From CAVRXQ01 sp963831155 (GTDB lineage Bacteria > Actinomycetota > Acidimicrobiia > Acidimicrobiales > Bog-793): 64,000 nt of DNA. This document shows positions 16,086-24,946 of the stretch, in pieces. The number at the start of each line of letters is the position of its first letter. The stretch's first letter is position 1. Location: positions 310,001-374,000 of the forward strand of contig CAWHOY010000006.1 in assembly GCA_963831155.1 (NCBI GenBank), read 5' to 3'. The position numbers and the translations under genes are program-made. Below the pieces are notes generated by a model. It was given only the letters and a program-made list of their open reading frames with translations. It did not search any database and was not told the DNA's origin.

Positions 16086-17705
16086 CTACCGAAGCGGAAT
16101 CAGTTGCAAGATGCTCTCGTCAAAGTAGGTGAGCCGCGAGTCGGGAAGAAGGAATACGCGCTCGGGCGCCAGCTGTGCGACAAAATCCGAGTCGTGGCTT
16201 ACGAGGATCACTGTGCCCTCGTAGTGCTGCAACGCAGCCAAAAGTGCTTCCACTGACTGCGGATCGAGATTGTTGGTCGGCTCGTCGAGCAACAACAGAT
16301 TCGCTCCCGACATCATCAGTCGGGTTAGCGCGAGTTTGGTCTTCTCCCCACCCGACAATGTGCCCGCCTTCTGATCCGCGACGTCACCGCTCAAGCCGAA
16401 ATGGCCGAGAGTCGCCCGCAGCTGTCCTTCAGTCGCTTCTGGAGCCATGGACCGCAGATTGTCGAGAACAGACAGCGACGCCTTTATGTCCTCGTGCTCT
16501 TGTGCATAAAAGCCGAGAGTGACGTTCGCGCCGAGCTTGACCACACCACTGTCCGGAGATTCGCGACCGGCCAGGCACCGCAACAGAGTGGTCTTCCCAG
16601 CGCCGTTGACTCCCACCAACAACAGGACGTCGCTGCGGTGCACCAGAAACTCGACGTTCGCAAATACGTGATTTTTGCCAAACGACTTCGACAAACCATC
16701 CACATCGACGACCTTGTCGCCGGCGCGCACCGGCTCGGGTAGTCGAATCTTCAGCTCACGCCGCTTGACGGCTGGAGCATGATCCCTGAGTCGTTCGTTC
16801 AGGATGTCGATGCGTCGCTGCAGGGCACGACGCTTGGCGGCGTGGGTGGCGTTGCCCTTGGCAAACATCTTTTTGGTCTCGGTGAGCCGTAAGGCTTCTT
16901 TGCTGATCGTTTTCGCGACGTGTGCTCTTTGCGTCTCCGCCTCTGCGCGTTGCCGGAGATAGTCGGAGTACGTGCCGCGATAGGCATCGACCTGGGCGTT
17001 CTCGAGCGCAATCACCCGATCGATCGCGCTGTCCATGAGCTTGACGTCGTGACTCACCACGACCACGGTCGACGGAGTCTCTCGCAAGAAATTCATCACC
17101 CACTTCTTGCCCGCCGCGTCGAGGTGGTTGGTGGGCTCGTCGAGGACGAGGAGATCGCCTCCGGCGAGAAGCATGCTGGCGAGATCGAGCTTGCGACGTT
17201 GACCTCCCGATAGCTCCGCTACCGCGGTCAGGAGCGCTTGGTCATCGAGACCGACGCCTCTCGCGATCCGCTCGGCAATGGTCTCGACCTCGTACCCGCC
17301 GTCGTGAACAAAGCGGTCGTGCACGTCGCTGAAGCGCCGAATTGCGTCGTCGCGCTCGCGACCGTTGGTGTTGTTCATCAGCGCGGTCAGCCGCTCCATT
17401 TCGTGCCGCATCTGGGTTAACGGACTAGCTTCAAGCAAGTACTCCAGCGCCATTTGCTCGCTATTGGCGCGGCCGCCACGCGATAGCGAAGCAGTCTCCT
17501 GGCTCAGATACGCCGTTTTCGCGGGAACCTGAACCGATCCGCTGGTGAGCGCCCGATCACCGACGATTGCCCTCAGCAGCGTTGTTTTCCCCGCGCCATT
17601 CGGCCCGACCAAGGCGACCTTTTCGCCACGCCCGATGCGAACGGTGGCTTTGCGGACCAGGACTCGATCACCGATCTCGATGTGAACGTCGAAAAGCGAA
17701 AGCAT
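16086..17705 (-). CDS. ABC-F family ATP-binding protein
   Basis: 539-aa soluble protein with two ABC cassettes and no membrane segment. Domain 1 has Walker A GPNGAGKT, signature LSGGQRRK and LLVLDEPTNHLD; domain 2 has GVNGAGKT, LSGGEKTK and LLLLDEPTNNLD. The inter-domain linker (LRLTETKKMFAKGNATHAAKRRALQRR) is long and basic, as in ribosome-binding ABC-F factors. ATG 17705 removes 25 uninformative codons and puts the cassette at the N-terminus. The role is probably translation rescue or antibiotic protection at the ribosome; the subfamily cannot be fixed by eye. It is convergent with the trkA operon. Confidence 0.88.
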   Translation of the reverse strand: MLSLFDVHIEIGDRVLVRKATVRIGRGEKVALVGPNGAGKTTLLRAIVGDRALTSGSVQVPAKTAYLSQETASLSRGGRANSEQMALEYLLEASPLTQMRHEMERLTALMNNTNGRERDDAIRRFSDVHDRFVHDGGYEVETIAERIARGVGLDDQALLTAVAELSGGQRRKLDLASMLLAGGDLLVLDEPTNHLDAAGKKWVMNFLRETPSTVVVVSHDVKLMDSAIDRVIALENAQVDAYRGTYSDYLRQRAEAETQRAHVAKTISKEALRLTETKKMFAKGNATHAAKRRALQRRIDILNERLRDHAPAVKRRELKIRLPEPVRAGDKVVDVDGLSKSFGKNHVFANVEFLVHRSDVLLLVGVNGAGKTTLLRCLAGRESPDSGVVKLGANVTLGFYAQEHEDIKASLSVLDNLRSMAPEATEGQLRATLGHFGLSGDVADQKAGTLSGGEKTKLALTRLMMSGANLLLLDEPTNNLDPQSVEALLAALQHYEGTVILVSHDSDFVAQLAPERVFLLPDSRLTYFDESILQLIPLR

Positions 17706-17882
17706 GCGCGAACAGTGTCCCCGATTTAAGGCGATGCCCGAGTCACCCGAATCTCGGCGTGGGTTCCCGGGAGTCGGCACCTCCTCTGACCGGCGAGCAG
17801 CCCCATAACGTCACGTAGGATCGGGCGTCGCCGATTACGGCTCGTCGAACCACTCGAAGAGGCGGGATCGGCGGACGCTCTC

Positions 17883-17957
17883 GGACCTGTGGTGCAGCTC
17901 GGAGTGCACGCCGGCCTGTCAAGCCGGAGGTCGCGGGTTCAAATCCCGTCAGGTCCG
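17883..17957 (+). tRNA. tRNA-Asp (anticodon GTC)
   Basis: 75-nt cloverleaf: acceptor GGACCTG/CAGGTCC, anticodon stem CCGGC/GCCGG around loop CTGTCAA, T arm CGGG-TTCAAAT-CCCG, discriminator G. CCA is not encoded. Its 3' end is part of a 16-bp repeat duplicated beyond the IS481-type element. Confidence 0.97.
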
Positions 17958-17961
17958 CGAA
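17946..17961. repeat. 16-bp direct repeat, left copy (tRNA-Asp 3' end)
   Basis: CCGTCAGGTCCGCGAA covers the end of tRNA-Asp and is repeated exactly at 19228-19243, on the other side of the insertion element. Both copies lie 14 bp outside the conserved terminal inverted repeats. Confidence 0.9.
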
Positions 17962-19227
17962 TGCGGTGTCGCGAGACATCCCGGACACATCTCTCGGGAC
18001 ATCGCGGACATTACGAGATTTGGCCCTGGTAGTCCTTGGCCGGGTCGATTTTCAGCTCGCCGAGGTACTCGCCGTCTTGTGAGTAGACCCTGACGTCGCG
18101 GTCGTCCACCAACAGCAGCACACGTTCTTTCGTGTGCGCCCTGCCGATGCTCATGTGGCGGAGCTTTCCGGCGTAGCGAAGGGTGACTTTGCCGCCTTTG
18201 TCGACTTTGTCGGTGCGGATTCGGAACTCGCCGGAGTCACGGATCGGCTTGCCGCGGGGCGTCGCCTTCACCCTGGCGTCGTAGGCGGCGCGTGGCGTGA
18301 TGCGGTTCTTCGAACGATGCGGACGAACGTCGTTGTAGTAAGCGGCGAAGACGTCGAGGCGTGCTTGCAGTTCGGAGAGCGTCGCAGGTTTCGCCTTGTC
18401 GACGAACTTCTTGTCGGTCTGGTGGAATCTCTCGACCTTCCCACAGGTCTGGGGATGGTTGACCCGGCTGTGCTTGAAGACGATGCCCAACGCGGCGAGC
18501 TCCGTCGCGAGCGCGCCGCGATCGCCTCTCGCCGAGGCAGTAAAGATGCAGCCGTTGTCCGACAAGACGCTCTGGGGAAAGCCGTATTGTCCTGCGGCTT
18601 CGTAGAAGGTCTGAACAACGTCGGCGGCGGTCGTGACGGGAAAGGCCTTGCTCTGAACACAGAGCCTCGAGTAGTCGTCGATCACGTTCAAGATCTCGAC
18701 GCCTTCACCTGATGAAAGCGCGTAGTGCGTCATGTCCATCTGCCAACACTCATTGGGCAACGCCGCTTCGAATCGGATGTAGGAGCAGCGCGGTCGCTTG
18801 TGCGGTTCGGGGACGATGAAGCCCCGTCTCGTCAGCACCCGCCAAACCGTCGAGACCGAACAGGGCGCCACCTTGTGGCGGCGGACAAGGTGGGTGTAGA
18901 TCGTGTCGGCCCCGCACTCCGTGCCGAACTCGGCCAGTGCTTTTCGGAGCTCGACGATCTCGTCTTCTAAGTCGGCTGAGACCTTTGTCGGAGAGTGGTG
19001 CGGGCGCCTGCTCCTTTTGGCGAGCGCCGCCTCACCGCCCTGTTTGTAGCGGGCCAAGAGCTCGTAGAGCCAGGTCTTCGAGATCCCGTGCTCCTTGGCA
19101 ACCGCACGGACACTGCGCTTTTCTGCGAGAACCGCCTGGACGACGAACGCTGCGAGCTCCATCTGGACACCCCCTCGGCGTCCACGATGTCGCGCGAGAC
19201 CTGTCCGCTATGTTCTGAACTCGCAGA
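17962..19227 (-). mobile_element. IS481-type insertion sequence
   Basis: About 1.27 kb between the two 16-bp repeats, with one intact DDE transposase. Imperfect terminal inverted repeats are visible: 17976-18010 against the complement of 19179-19213, 27 of 35 positions identical and ungapped. Each terminus contains the ACAT..CGGAC-type motif twice. The outer 14 bases on each side match poorly, so the exact ends could be up to 14 bp further in. The element separates tRNA-Asp from tRNA-Phe, which are commonly adjacent in actinobacteria. Confidence 0.8.
18011..19162 (-). CDS. IS481-family transposase
   Basis: 383-aa DDE transposase. An N-terminal helix-turn-helix (VRAVAKEHGISKTWLYELLARY) is followed by the integrase core with the catalytic triad in WQMDMTHY, VLSDNG and GKVERFHQT, then the usual YYNDVRPHRSKNRITP segment and a C-terminal beta-rich tail. 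The ATG at 19162 reads MELAAFV. The gene is full length without internal stops, so the element may still be active. Confidence 0.93.
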   Translation of the reverse strand: MELAAFVVQAVLAEKRSVRAVAKEHGISKTWLYELLARYKQGGEAALAKRSRRPHHSPTKVSADLEDEIVELRKALAEFGTECGADTIYTHLVRRHKVAPCSVSTVWRVLTRRGFIVPEPHKRPRCSYIRFEAALPNECWQMDMTHYALSSGEGVEILNVIDDYSRLCVQSKAFPVTTAADVVQTFYEAAGQYGFPQSVLSDNGCIFTASARGDRGALATELAALGIVFKHSRVNHPQTCGKVERFHQTDKKFVDKAKPATLSELQARLDVFAAYYNDVRPHRSKNRITPRAAYDARVKATPRGKPIRDSGEFRIRTDKVDKGGKVTLRYAGKLRHMSIGRAHTKERVLLLVDDRDVRVYSQDGEYLGELKIDPAKDYQGQIS

Positions 19228-19243
19228 CCGTCAGGTCCGCGAA
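19228..19243. repeat. 16-bp direct repeat, right copy
   Basis: Exact second copy of 17946-17961. It carries only the last 12 bases of tRNA-Asp, not a second tRNA gene. Confidence 0.9.
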
Positions 19244-19321
19244 CTGGTCTAGTTCGATATCCGCCGCGAAGAAGCGGCGATCGGATGTCGGCGAGACTGG
19301 CGACGTCGGCATTGCCGGCGA

Positions 19322-19394
19322 GGTCGGGTAGCTCAGTCGGCAGAGCGCGCGCCTGAAAAGCGCGAGGTCACCGGATCGACGCCGGTCCCGACCA
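19322..19394 (+). tRNA. tRNA-Phe (anticodon GAA)
   Basis: 73-nt cloverleaf: acceptor GGTCGGG/CCCGACC, anticodon stem CGCGC/GCGCG around loop CTGAAAA, T stem ACCGG/CCGGT, discriminator A. The T loop is ATCGACG, so position 54 is A where T is nearly universal. A short pentanucleotide repeat (ACGAG, three copies and a part) follows from about 19393. Confidence 0.94.
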
Positions 19395-19483
19395 CGAGAC
19401 GAGACGAGACGTAACCGAACAGAGCCCTTCGACTCATCACCCGCGCAACTCAGCATGAGAATGGCAACAGTGAGCGCTCGTCG

Positions 19484-20497
19484 ATGAACAAACCCATTCG
19501 CACCCTCGTTGCCATCACCGCGGGGATCCTTCTTGGCGTCTTCATCCCGACGGCCGTCGTTGCGTCGGCCGTCCGCGCGCCTTACACGCCAGAAGCGGCA
19601 TCACTCCGGATCCTCGAGGAACCCGAGGCTGGGATGTCCCCGATCGACGAGCTCTTGGTCTCGGCCAACAAGAGCGTGGACCTCGAGATGTACGAGCTCT
19701 CGGACCCGGTGATCGAAGCGATCCTCGCCAATGACGCGCACCGTGGCGTCGACGTGCGGGTGATCCTGAACGAGCACTACACCGAGTCCGAGAACGCGCC
19801 GGCCTACTCGTACCTCACACGCCACGGCGTCCACGTGCACTGGGCATCTTCGAGGTTCGACATCACCCACGAAAAGGCGGCGGTGATCGACCGGGCGACG
19901 GCGCTCGTGATGACGATGAACTTCACCGCCGAGTACTACTCAACCACCCGCGACGTCGTCGTGATCGATACTCAGCCCGCCGACGTGATCGCGATCACGC
20001 GTACCTTCAACGGGGACTGGAACGGCGTGGGCTACGCCTCCAGCCCGAGCGGCGAGTTGTTGTGGAGTCCTGGGAGCGAGGACGCGCTCGTCAACCTCAT
20101 CTCGTCAGCACACCACTCGATCTGGATCGAGAACGAAGAGATGGACGAGCCGTACATCGAGGCCGCCCTCGAAGCGGCGGCGCGCCGAGGCGTGAAGGTG
20201 ACCGTCGTGATGACGGCGGATTCGGAGTGGAACTCAGCCTTCTCAGAACTCACAGGGGCGGGCGTCAACATTCGCACCTACCCCGACTCGTACAACGCTC
20301 TCTACATCCACGCGAAGGTGGTCGACGTTGACCCGGGCTATGCGGACGAGCGCGTTTTTGTCGGCTCAGAGAACTTCTCTGTGGCCTCGCTTGTCTACAA
20401 CCGAGAGCTCGGGATCATCACGTCGAACCGCCCGGTTGTGGCGATGCTGGCGGACATGGTGGAACGCGACGCCGCGAACGCAACGGCGTGGCATTGA
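19484..20497 (+). CDS. Secreted phospholipase D-like (PLDc) protein
   Basis: 337-aa protein with an N-terminal signal/anchor segment (residues 6-30) and two PLD-fold halves, each with an HKD-type motif: HEKAAVIDRATALVMTMNF in the first and IHAKVVDVD ... VFVGSENF in the second. The second repeat has Asp and spacing somewhat different from canonical HxKxxxxD. The substrate (phospholipid, cardiolipin-like or nucleic acid) cannot be told. Catalysis should be extracytoplasmic. It follows tRNA-Phe by 90 bp and is convergent with the small gene at 20532. Confidence 0.85.
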   Translation: MNKPIRTLVAITAGILLGVFIPTAVVASAVRAPYTPEAASLRILEEPEAGMSPIDELLVSANKSVDLEMYELSDPVIEAILANDAHRGVDVRVILNEHYTESENAPAYSYLTRHGVHVHWASSRFDITHEKAAVIDRATALVMTMNFTAEYYSTTRDVVVIDTQPADVIAITRTFNGDWNGVGYASSPSGELLWSPGSEDALVNLISSAHHSIWIENEEMDEPYIEAALEAAARRGVKVTVVMTADSEWNSAFSELTGAGVNIRTYPDSYNALYIHAKVVDVDPGYADERVFVGSENFSVASLVYNRELGIITSNRPVVAMLADMVERDAANATAWH

Positions 20498-20531
20498 GCC
20501 AGCCGGCTTGCGCTTGGCTGAGTGGGTCGGC

Positions 20532-20816
20532 CTATTCGTCGATAGGTCGATATCCGGCGTTGCTCAGCATTCGTCGCAGGTCGACGACTTCCTGAGCGTC
20601 CACATCCTTACCTCGGGGACGTTCGAAGACCTCGATTTCGGGTTCGAGCGTGACGACGATCTTGCCGTCGTGCCGCGTTTCAACCGTACCGACGGCTTCG
20701 AGCAGCGAGAGAACGGACTCCCACTCGATGTTGTGGCTGAGAGGATGTCGAAAGATCTTCTCCAAGGTGTCGCTGTGACGGCTTGTGAGATGCACAGGTC
20801 CGTGTCCCGATGCCAT
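20532..20816 (-). CDS. Conserved small protein of unknown function
   Basis: 94-aa protein starting MASGHGPVHLTSRHSDTLEKIF, with a strong SD (AAGGAG) 4 nt before the ATG. The HPLSHNIEWESVLSLLEAVG segment followed by a beta-rich DGKIVVTLEPE part recalls the HicA-like fold found in similar actinobacterial proteins, but no antitoxin partner is adjacent and the homology is not certain. It lies just downstream of purF on the same strand. Confidence 0.7.
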   Translation of the reverse strand: MASGHGPVHLTSRHSDTLEKIFRHPLSHNIEWESVLSLLEAVGTVETRHDGKIVVTLEPEIEVFERPRGKDVDAQEVVDLRRMLSNAGYRPIDE

Positions 20817-20847
20817 GGGGCTCCTTCTTGGATTGTGAGCGGACCGT

Positions 20848-22332
20848 TCAGCGCGATCCGACTGCGACGCGCGTGCTTGCCTCCAGGGGAATCGACGTCG
20901 GGTACTCGCCGGTCAGGCACGCTGAACACAACTCGTCGCCGGAAACCCTGATCGCCGAGAACATTCCCTCGAGCGACAGGTAGGCGATCGAGTCCGCGCC
21001 GACGTGACCGGCGATGTCCTCAGTACCGAGCATCGCCGCAAGCAGCTCTTCGCGCCGCGGGGTATCGATCCCGTAAAAGCACGGCCACCGAAACGGCGGC
21101 GACGAAATACGGAGGTGCACCTCGCGGGCTCCCGCTGAACGCAGAATTGTCACGATTTGGCGAGTCGTCGTACCGCGCACGATCGAGTCGTCGATGACGA
21201 CGAGTCGCTTGCCTTCGACGCTCTCGCGCAAGGGATTGAGCTTGCGCCGCACCGCGTCTTCCCGAGCGGCTGCCGTCGGGGTGATGAAGGTGCGGCCGAT
21301 GTACCGGTTCTTGACGAGCCCATGGCCAAAGGGAATGCCGCTGCGTCGAGCGAAGCCTTCGGCGGCGGGCACCCCTGAATCGGGAACGCCGATCACGACA
21401 TCGACGTCAGCAGGGGCCTCGAGGAAGAGCTGCTCACCCATCCGCCGGCGTGCCGAGTGCACCTCCTTGCCATGCAGGATCGCGTCGGGGCGAGCGAAGT
21501 AGACGAACTCGAAGACGCACAGGCGAGGCTCGACGCGGTGCTCGTCGAAAGGTCGGATCGAACGCACTCCGTCCGCGTCGATGACGATGAGTTCGCCGGG
21601 ATCGATTTCGCGCTCGAAGATCGCCCCGACGGTCGCGAGCCCCGGGCTCTCGGAGGACACAACCCATCCCGTCGTCGCGCCGGCGTCGTCGACGAGCTTG
21701 CCGAGGCACAGGGGTCGGAACCCGTTTGGGTCGCGCGCCGCGTACAGGCGCGAGACATCTAGGCACCCGATAGAAAAGGCGCCTTCGAGCCGCGGAAGCA
21801 CTTTCGTCAATGCGTTCTCGAGACGGCCGGGCTCTTCGAAGAGATCGTCGGCGGGAAATTCCTGAGCGATCAGTTCGCTCATCAAGTCGCTGTCGGACGG
21901 CGCGAGACCGGGGATCATCCCCGCCTGTTCCTCGAGCTCGGCGACATTGGTCAAGTTGCCGTTGTGTCCAAGCGCGAAACCCGCCGTTCCAAGCGATCGA
22001 AAGATCGGCTGCGCATTGCGCCAGTCGCTTTTGCCCATTGTCGAGTAGCGGACGTGGCCGAGCCCGATCGAGCCCTGCAAGGAGGAGATGGCACGTGGCG
22101 AGAACACCGAGGTGACGAGCCCCATGTCCTTCACGACCGTCACGGTCTCGCCGTCGCTCACAGCCATGCCGGCCGACTCTTGGCCCCTATGTTGCAACGA
22201 GAACAGCCCGTCGTAGACGAGCGGAGCCACTTGGCACCCCGGCGCGAAGACGCCGAAGACGCCGCAGGCTTCCCGCATTGGACTCATTCTGTCATCGAGG
22301 CGTATCACCTCGTCGCTGGCGTCGCCCGTCAT
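20848..22332 (-). CDS. purF: Amidophosphoribosyltransferase PurF
   Basis: First committed enzyme of purine synthesis: PRPP plus glutamine to phosphoribosylamine. The N-terminal Ntn-glutaminase domain starts at the catalytic Cys of CGVFGVF after a propeptide of about 22 residues, which is expected to be cleaved. It has LQHRGQESAG and the GHVRYST motif; the C-terminal PRTase domain has VVIDDSIVRGTT. Four cysteines placed as in Bacillus-type enzymes (RLCVFEF, WPCFYG, LCSAC) suggest a 4Fe-4S cluster. ATG 22332 is used; it is 15 bp from the divergent PHP gene. Length 494 aa is normal. Confidence 0.95.
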   Translation of the reverse strand: MTGDASDEVIRLDDRMSPMREACGVFGVFAPGCQVAPLVYDGLFSLQHRGQESAGMAVSDGETVTVVKDMGLVTSVFSPRAISSLQGSIGLGHVRYSTMGKSDWRNAQPIFRSLGTAGFALGHNGNLTNVAELEEQAGMIPGLAPSDSDLMSELIAQEFPADDLFEEPGRLENALTKVLPRLEGAFSIGCLDVSRLYAARDPNGFRPLCLGKLVDDAGATTGWVVSSESPGLATVGAIFEREIDPGELIVIDADGVRSIRPFDEHRVEPRLCVFEFVYFARPDAILHGKEVHSARRRMGEQLFLEAPADVDVVIGVPDSGVPAAEGFARRSGIPFGHGLVKNRYIGRTFITPTAAAREDAVRRKLNPLRESVEGKRLVVIDDSIVRGTTTRQIVTILRSAGAREVHLRISSPPFRWPCFYGIDTPRREELLAAMLGTEDIAGHVGADSIAYLSLEGMFSAIRVSGDELCSACLTGEYPTSIPLEASTRVAVGSR

Positions 22333-22347
22333 TAACGTGCTTCCGGC

Positions 22348-23184
22348 ATGATCGATCTCCACACCCATTCGACCTGCTCGGATGGGAGCGCCTCGCCAGA
22401 ACGCGTCGTCGACCTGGCAAAAGATGCCGGCTGCAGCGCGCTCGCACTCACCGACCATGACGGCTGTTTCGGTCTCGCCCGAGCGGGGGCACAGGCAAAA
22501 AAAGTCGGATTGCGCTTTGTTCCCGGCTGCGAGGTGTCGTGCACTTACGAGGGGCGGCCGCTGCACTTGCTCTGTTATTTCATCGACGAACGATCATCCG
22601 CACTGGGCGCTCTGCTCGGCAGAGTGCGAGAAGACCGAGCGGAGCGCAACCAAGCGATGGCGGAGCGTCTCCAAGCACTCGGCATTCCGGTTTCCCTCGA
22701 CGACGCGTCCCTCGAAGCAAAGGGCGAGGTCGTTGGCCGTCCGCACTTCGCCGCGGTCCTTGTTCGTCTTGGAGCTGCGCGCTCGATCGACGACGCGTTC
22801 GATCGCTTCCTCGGCGATGATCGCCCTGCGTATGTCGCTCGCGCGCCACTGCCGCCTCGACGCGTGACCGACGCCGCACACGAAGACGGCGGCGTAGTCG
22901 GACTCGCGCACCCCCTCACAAGCGAGTCGAGGATCGCGCGCCTCGGCGAACTTGTCGGCGAACTCGCGTCGATCGGACTCGACGGCCTCGAGGCGTACTA
23001 CGCAAGCTACGACCTGCCGACTCGTGTCGAGCTCGCCGAGCTTGCCCGCTCACACCATCTGGTGGCGACTGGGGGCTCCGACTTCCACGGCGCCTACCGG
23101 CCAGGCGTTCGCGTGGGCGTCGGCAGCGGTGACCTCGATGTCTCGGACGACGTTCTCGACGATCTGGAAGCGCGCCGGAGCTGA
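22348..23184 (+). CDS. PHP-domain phosphoesterase
   Basis: 278-aa metal-dependent hydrolase with the full PHP ligand set: DLHTHSTCSDG at the start, LTDHDG, PGCEVSC, GRPHFAAVL, LAHP and GGSDFHG near the end. It resembles the YciV/TrpH type (3',5'-nucleoside bisphosphate phosphatase or 5'-3' exoribonuclease). ATG 22348 is almost back to back with purF. The precise substrate is not determinable here. Confidence 0.88.
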   Translation: MIDLHTHSTCSDGSASPERVVDLAKDAGCSALALTDHDGCFGLARAGAQAKKVGLRFVPGCEVSCTYEGRPLHLLCYFIDERSSALGALLGRVREDRAERNQAMAERLQALGIPVSLDDASLEAKGEVVGRPHFAAVLVRLGAARSIDDAFDRFLGDDRPAYVARAPLPPRRVTDAAHEDGGVVGLAHPLTSESRIARLGELVGELASIGLDGLEAYYASYDLPTRVELAELARSHHLVATGGSDFHGAYRPGVRVGVGSGDLDVSDDVLDDLEARRS

Positions 23185-23235
23185 CCGAGACGCGCTGCGA
23201 CATCGCCGAGGTTCGCGCGGCGACCGTGTTGGCAG

Positions 23236-24912
23236 CTAGGCAGCGGACGCGATCGAGACCGCGCGGCCGAGACCGAGCGGGTTCGGGAGATTCTCCGCTA
23301 GACGCGCCGAACCGAACGCGCGGATCGTGCCGTTTTTCCCCAGCAACCAGTACCCGGCACCGTCGGGCGCACCGGCGATGCCGACGACTTCGCCGTGGAT
23401 CACGCTCCCGCTTGTCGGCGGCTCTCCCCACGCCGCACCGAAGGGGAACACTCTTCCGCTCGCCGTCACGACCCAGTAGCCGGGTCCGTCCGCCGTCGCG
23501 GCGATCGCCGTGAAGCGGTTGCCGGCAAGGCCGGGAGAGCCGAGGACCGGTGCGTCTCCGTACGCATCGACCTCACCATCGGACCACAGGATCCAGTAGC
23601 CGCCGCCCCCCGATGCCGCCGCGAAACCGACCGCCTTGGCAGACCTCGAGGCGCTCGCGTGGCGGCTCTCGTCGGAGTACCGGCGGGCGTGACCGAATGC
23701 AAAGACCTGGCCTTGGTTCGTCAGCACCCAGTACCCGGTCGCCGTCGGGTCCGACGCGAGCGCGACCGGGCGGACACCGCGGCGGAGCTTTGGGATAGAA
23801 CCGAGCGATCGCATCCCCTCGACCCCCCGCACACGCCCCGTCCGGGTGAGTGCCCAGAAGCCCTTTCCGCCTCGACCGGACGCAAGCGCGACCACGCCGC
23901 CTTGTGGTGACCGGACGTGCAGCAACGGATCGCTGAGCGACGGGTCCCCGACCGGCAGCACACCGTCCGCGATCGCGACCGCGTACTCCTCTGGGATCGG
24001 CTCGATGGTGATCGACACGGTCGCCGTCCCCGCCACCCCTGCCGCGTCCGTGACCTGGAGGTTGAGCATCGAGGTCCCCGAGGTCCCCGGACGTCCCGAA
24101 AGAACGCCCACCGAACTGACGACGAGTCCTCCCGGAAGGCCGCCCGATGGTCCGACGCTCCAGGAGTACGGCGGGACACCTCCGGCGGCTGTGAGCTTCG
24201 CCGAGTAGTCGACACCGACGGTGCCGTCCGGCAGCGAGGAAACGGTGATCGTTGGCGGCCCCTCGATGGTGATGGTGAAGGTCGCCGACGCCGTCGCCCC
24301 GTACTTGTCCATCACCTGAGCCGTGAGAGTCGCCGGAGCGCTCGATTGCGGGGAGCCTTGGAACACACCGTTCGACGCGAGCGACACGCCGGATGGTGGC
24401 GCACCCGCGATTACCGACCACGAATACGGACCGACACCTCCAGCTGCCGTGATCCGCGCCGAATACGGAACCCCGTAACCCGCCGCGGGCAGCGAGGTCG
24501 ACGTAATCCTCACTGCGTTGACCACCTGCAAGACACCGCTGAACGCGCAACTCGCCGAGTTCGTGCCGTCCGACATGTCGACGTTCGCGTTTCCCGCCGG
24601 CAGGGCCGGCACATCGAACACGACGTTTGTGCCGTTGTTCGAAACGATCGTCGCCGACGCCAGTGTGCCACCTGTCACGCTCGTCAGCGTGACGTCGCTG
24701 ACGCACGAGAGCGAACTCGACGCGGTCGCCGCGATCCTCGTGCCGGGAGCACCCTTATTCGGCGAGAAGCTGAGCGGGGTCGAGCTCGCCGCAACGGTGG
24801 CAGCTGGGAAGCAGGCCGCGAGGGCAACGGCGACCACGGCGAATGCGATCTCGATGCAGCACACAAACCATGGCCGCGCCCGTCGCGCAAATGCGGCCGG
24901 AGACGAGTACAC
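23236..24912 (-). CDS. Secreted protein with Ig-like repeats and a C-terminal propeller-like repeat domain
   Basis: 558-aa exported protein. A signal segment spans about residues 18-42 (with Cys residues, possibly lipoprotein-like). A TIG/IPT-like domain follows, then two putative-Ig repeats, each with the PYSWSV core and ending in T(F/V)(T/S)ITIE. The last 230 residues contain six GYW(V/I/L)L-type repeats with a following F(A/P)FG or AYGDA motif, as in actinobacterial surface propeller domains. A role in surface binding or adhesion is inferred. It is convergent with the PHP gene. Confidence 0.8.
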   Translation of the reverse strand: MYSSPAAFARRARPWFVCCIEIAFAVVAVALAACFPAATVAASSTPLSFSPNKGAPGTRIAATASSSLSCVSDVTLTSVTGGTLASATIVSNNGTNVVFDVPALPAGNANVDMSDGTNSASCAFSGVLQVVNAVRITSTSLPAAGYGVPYSARITAAGGVGPYSWSVIAGAPPSGVSLASNGVFQGSPQSSAPATLTAQVMDKYGATASATFTITIEGPPTITVSSLPDGTVGVDYSAKLTAAGGVPPYSWSVGPSGGLPGGLVVSSVGVLSGRPGTSGTSMLNLQVTDAAGVAGTATVSITIEPIPEEYAVAIADGVLPVGDPSLSDPLLHVRSPQGGVVALASGRGGKGFWALTRTGRVRGVEGMRSLGSIPKLRRGVRPVALASDPTATGYWVLTNQGQVFAFGHARRYSDESRHASASRSAKAVGFAAASGGGGYWILWSDGEVDAYGDAPVLGSPGLAGNRFTAIAATADGPGYWVVTASGRVFPFGAAWGEPPTSGSVIHGEVVGIAGAPDGAGYWLLGKNGTIRAFGSARLAENLPNPLGLGRAVSIASAA

Positions 24913-24946
24913 CGGCGCCGACAGTACTGACTGAGCGCGTACGGGA

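Noticed and set aside
20532..20816. HicA toxin of a toxin-antitoxin pair
   Set aside because: No partner gene is adjacent and the motif evidence is thin; kept as conserved unknown.
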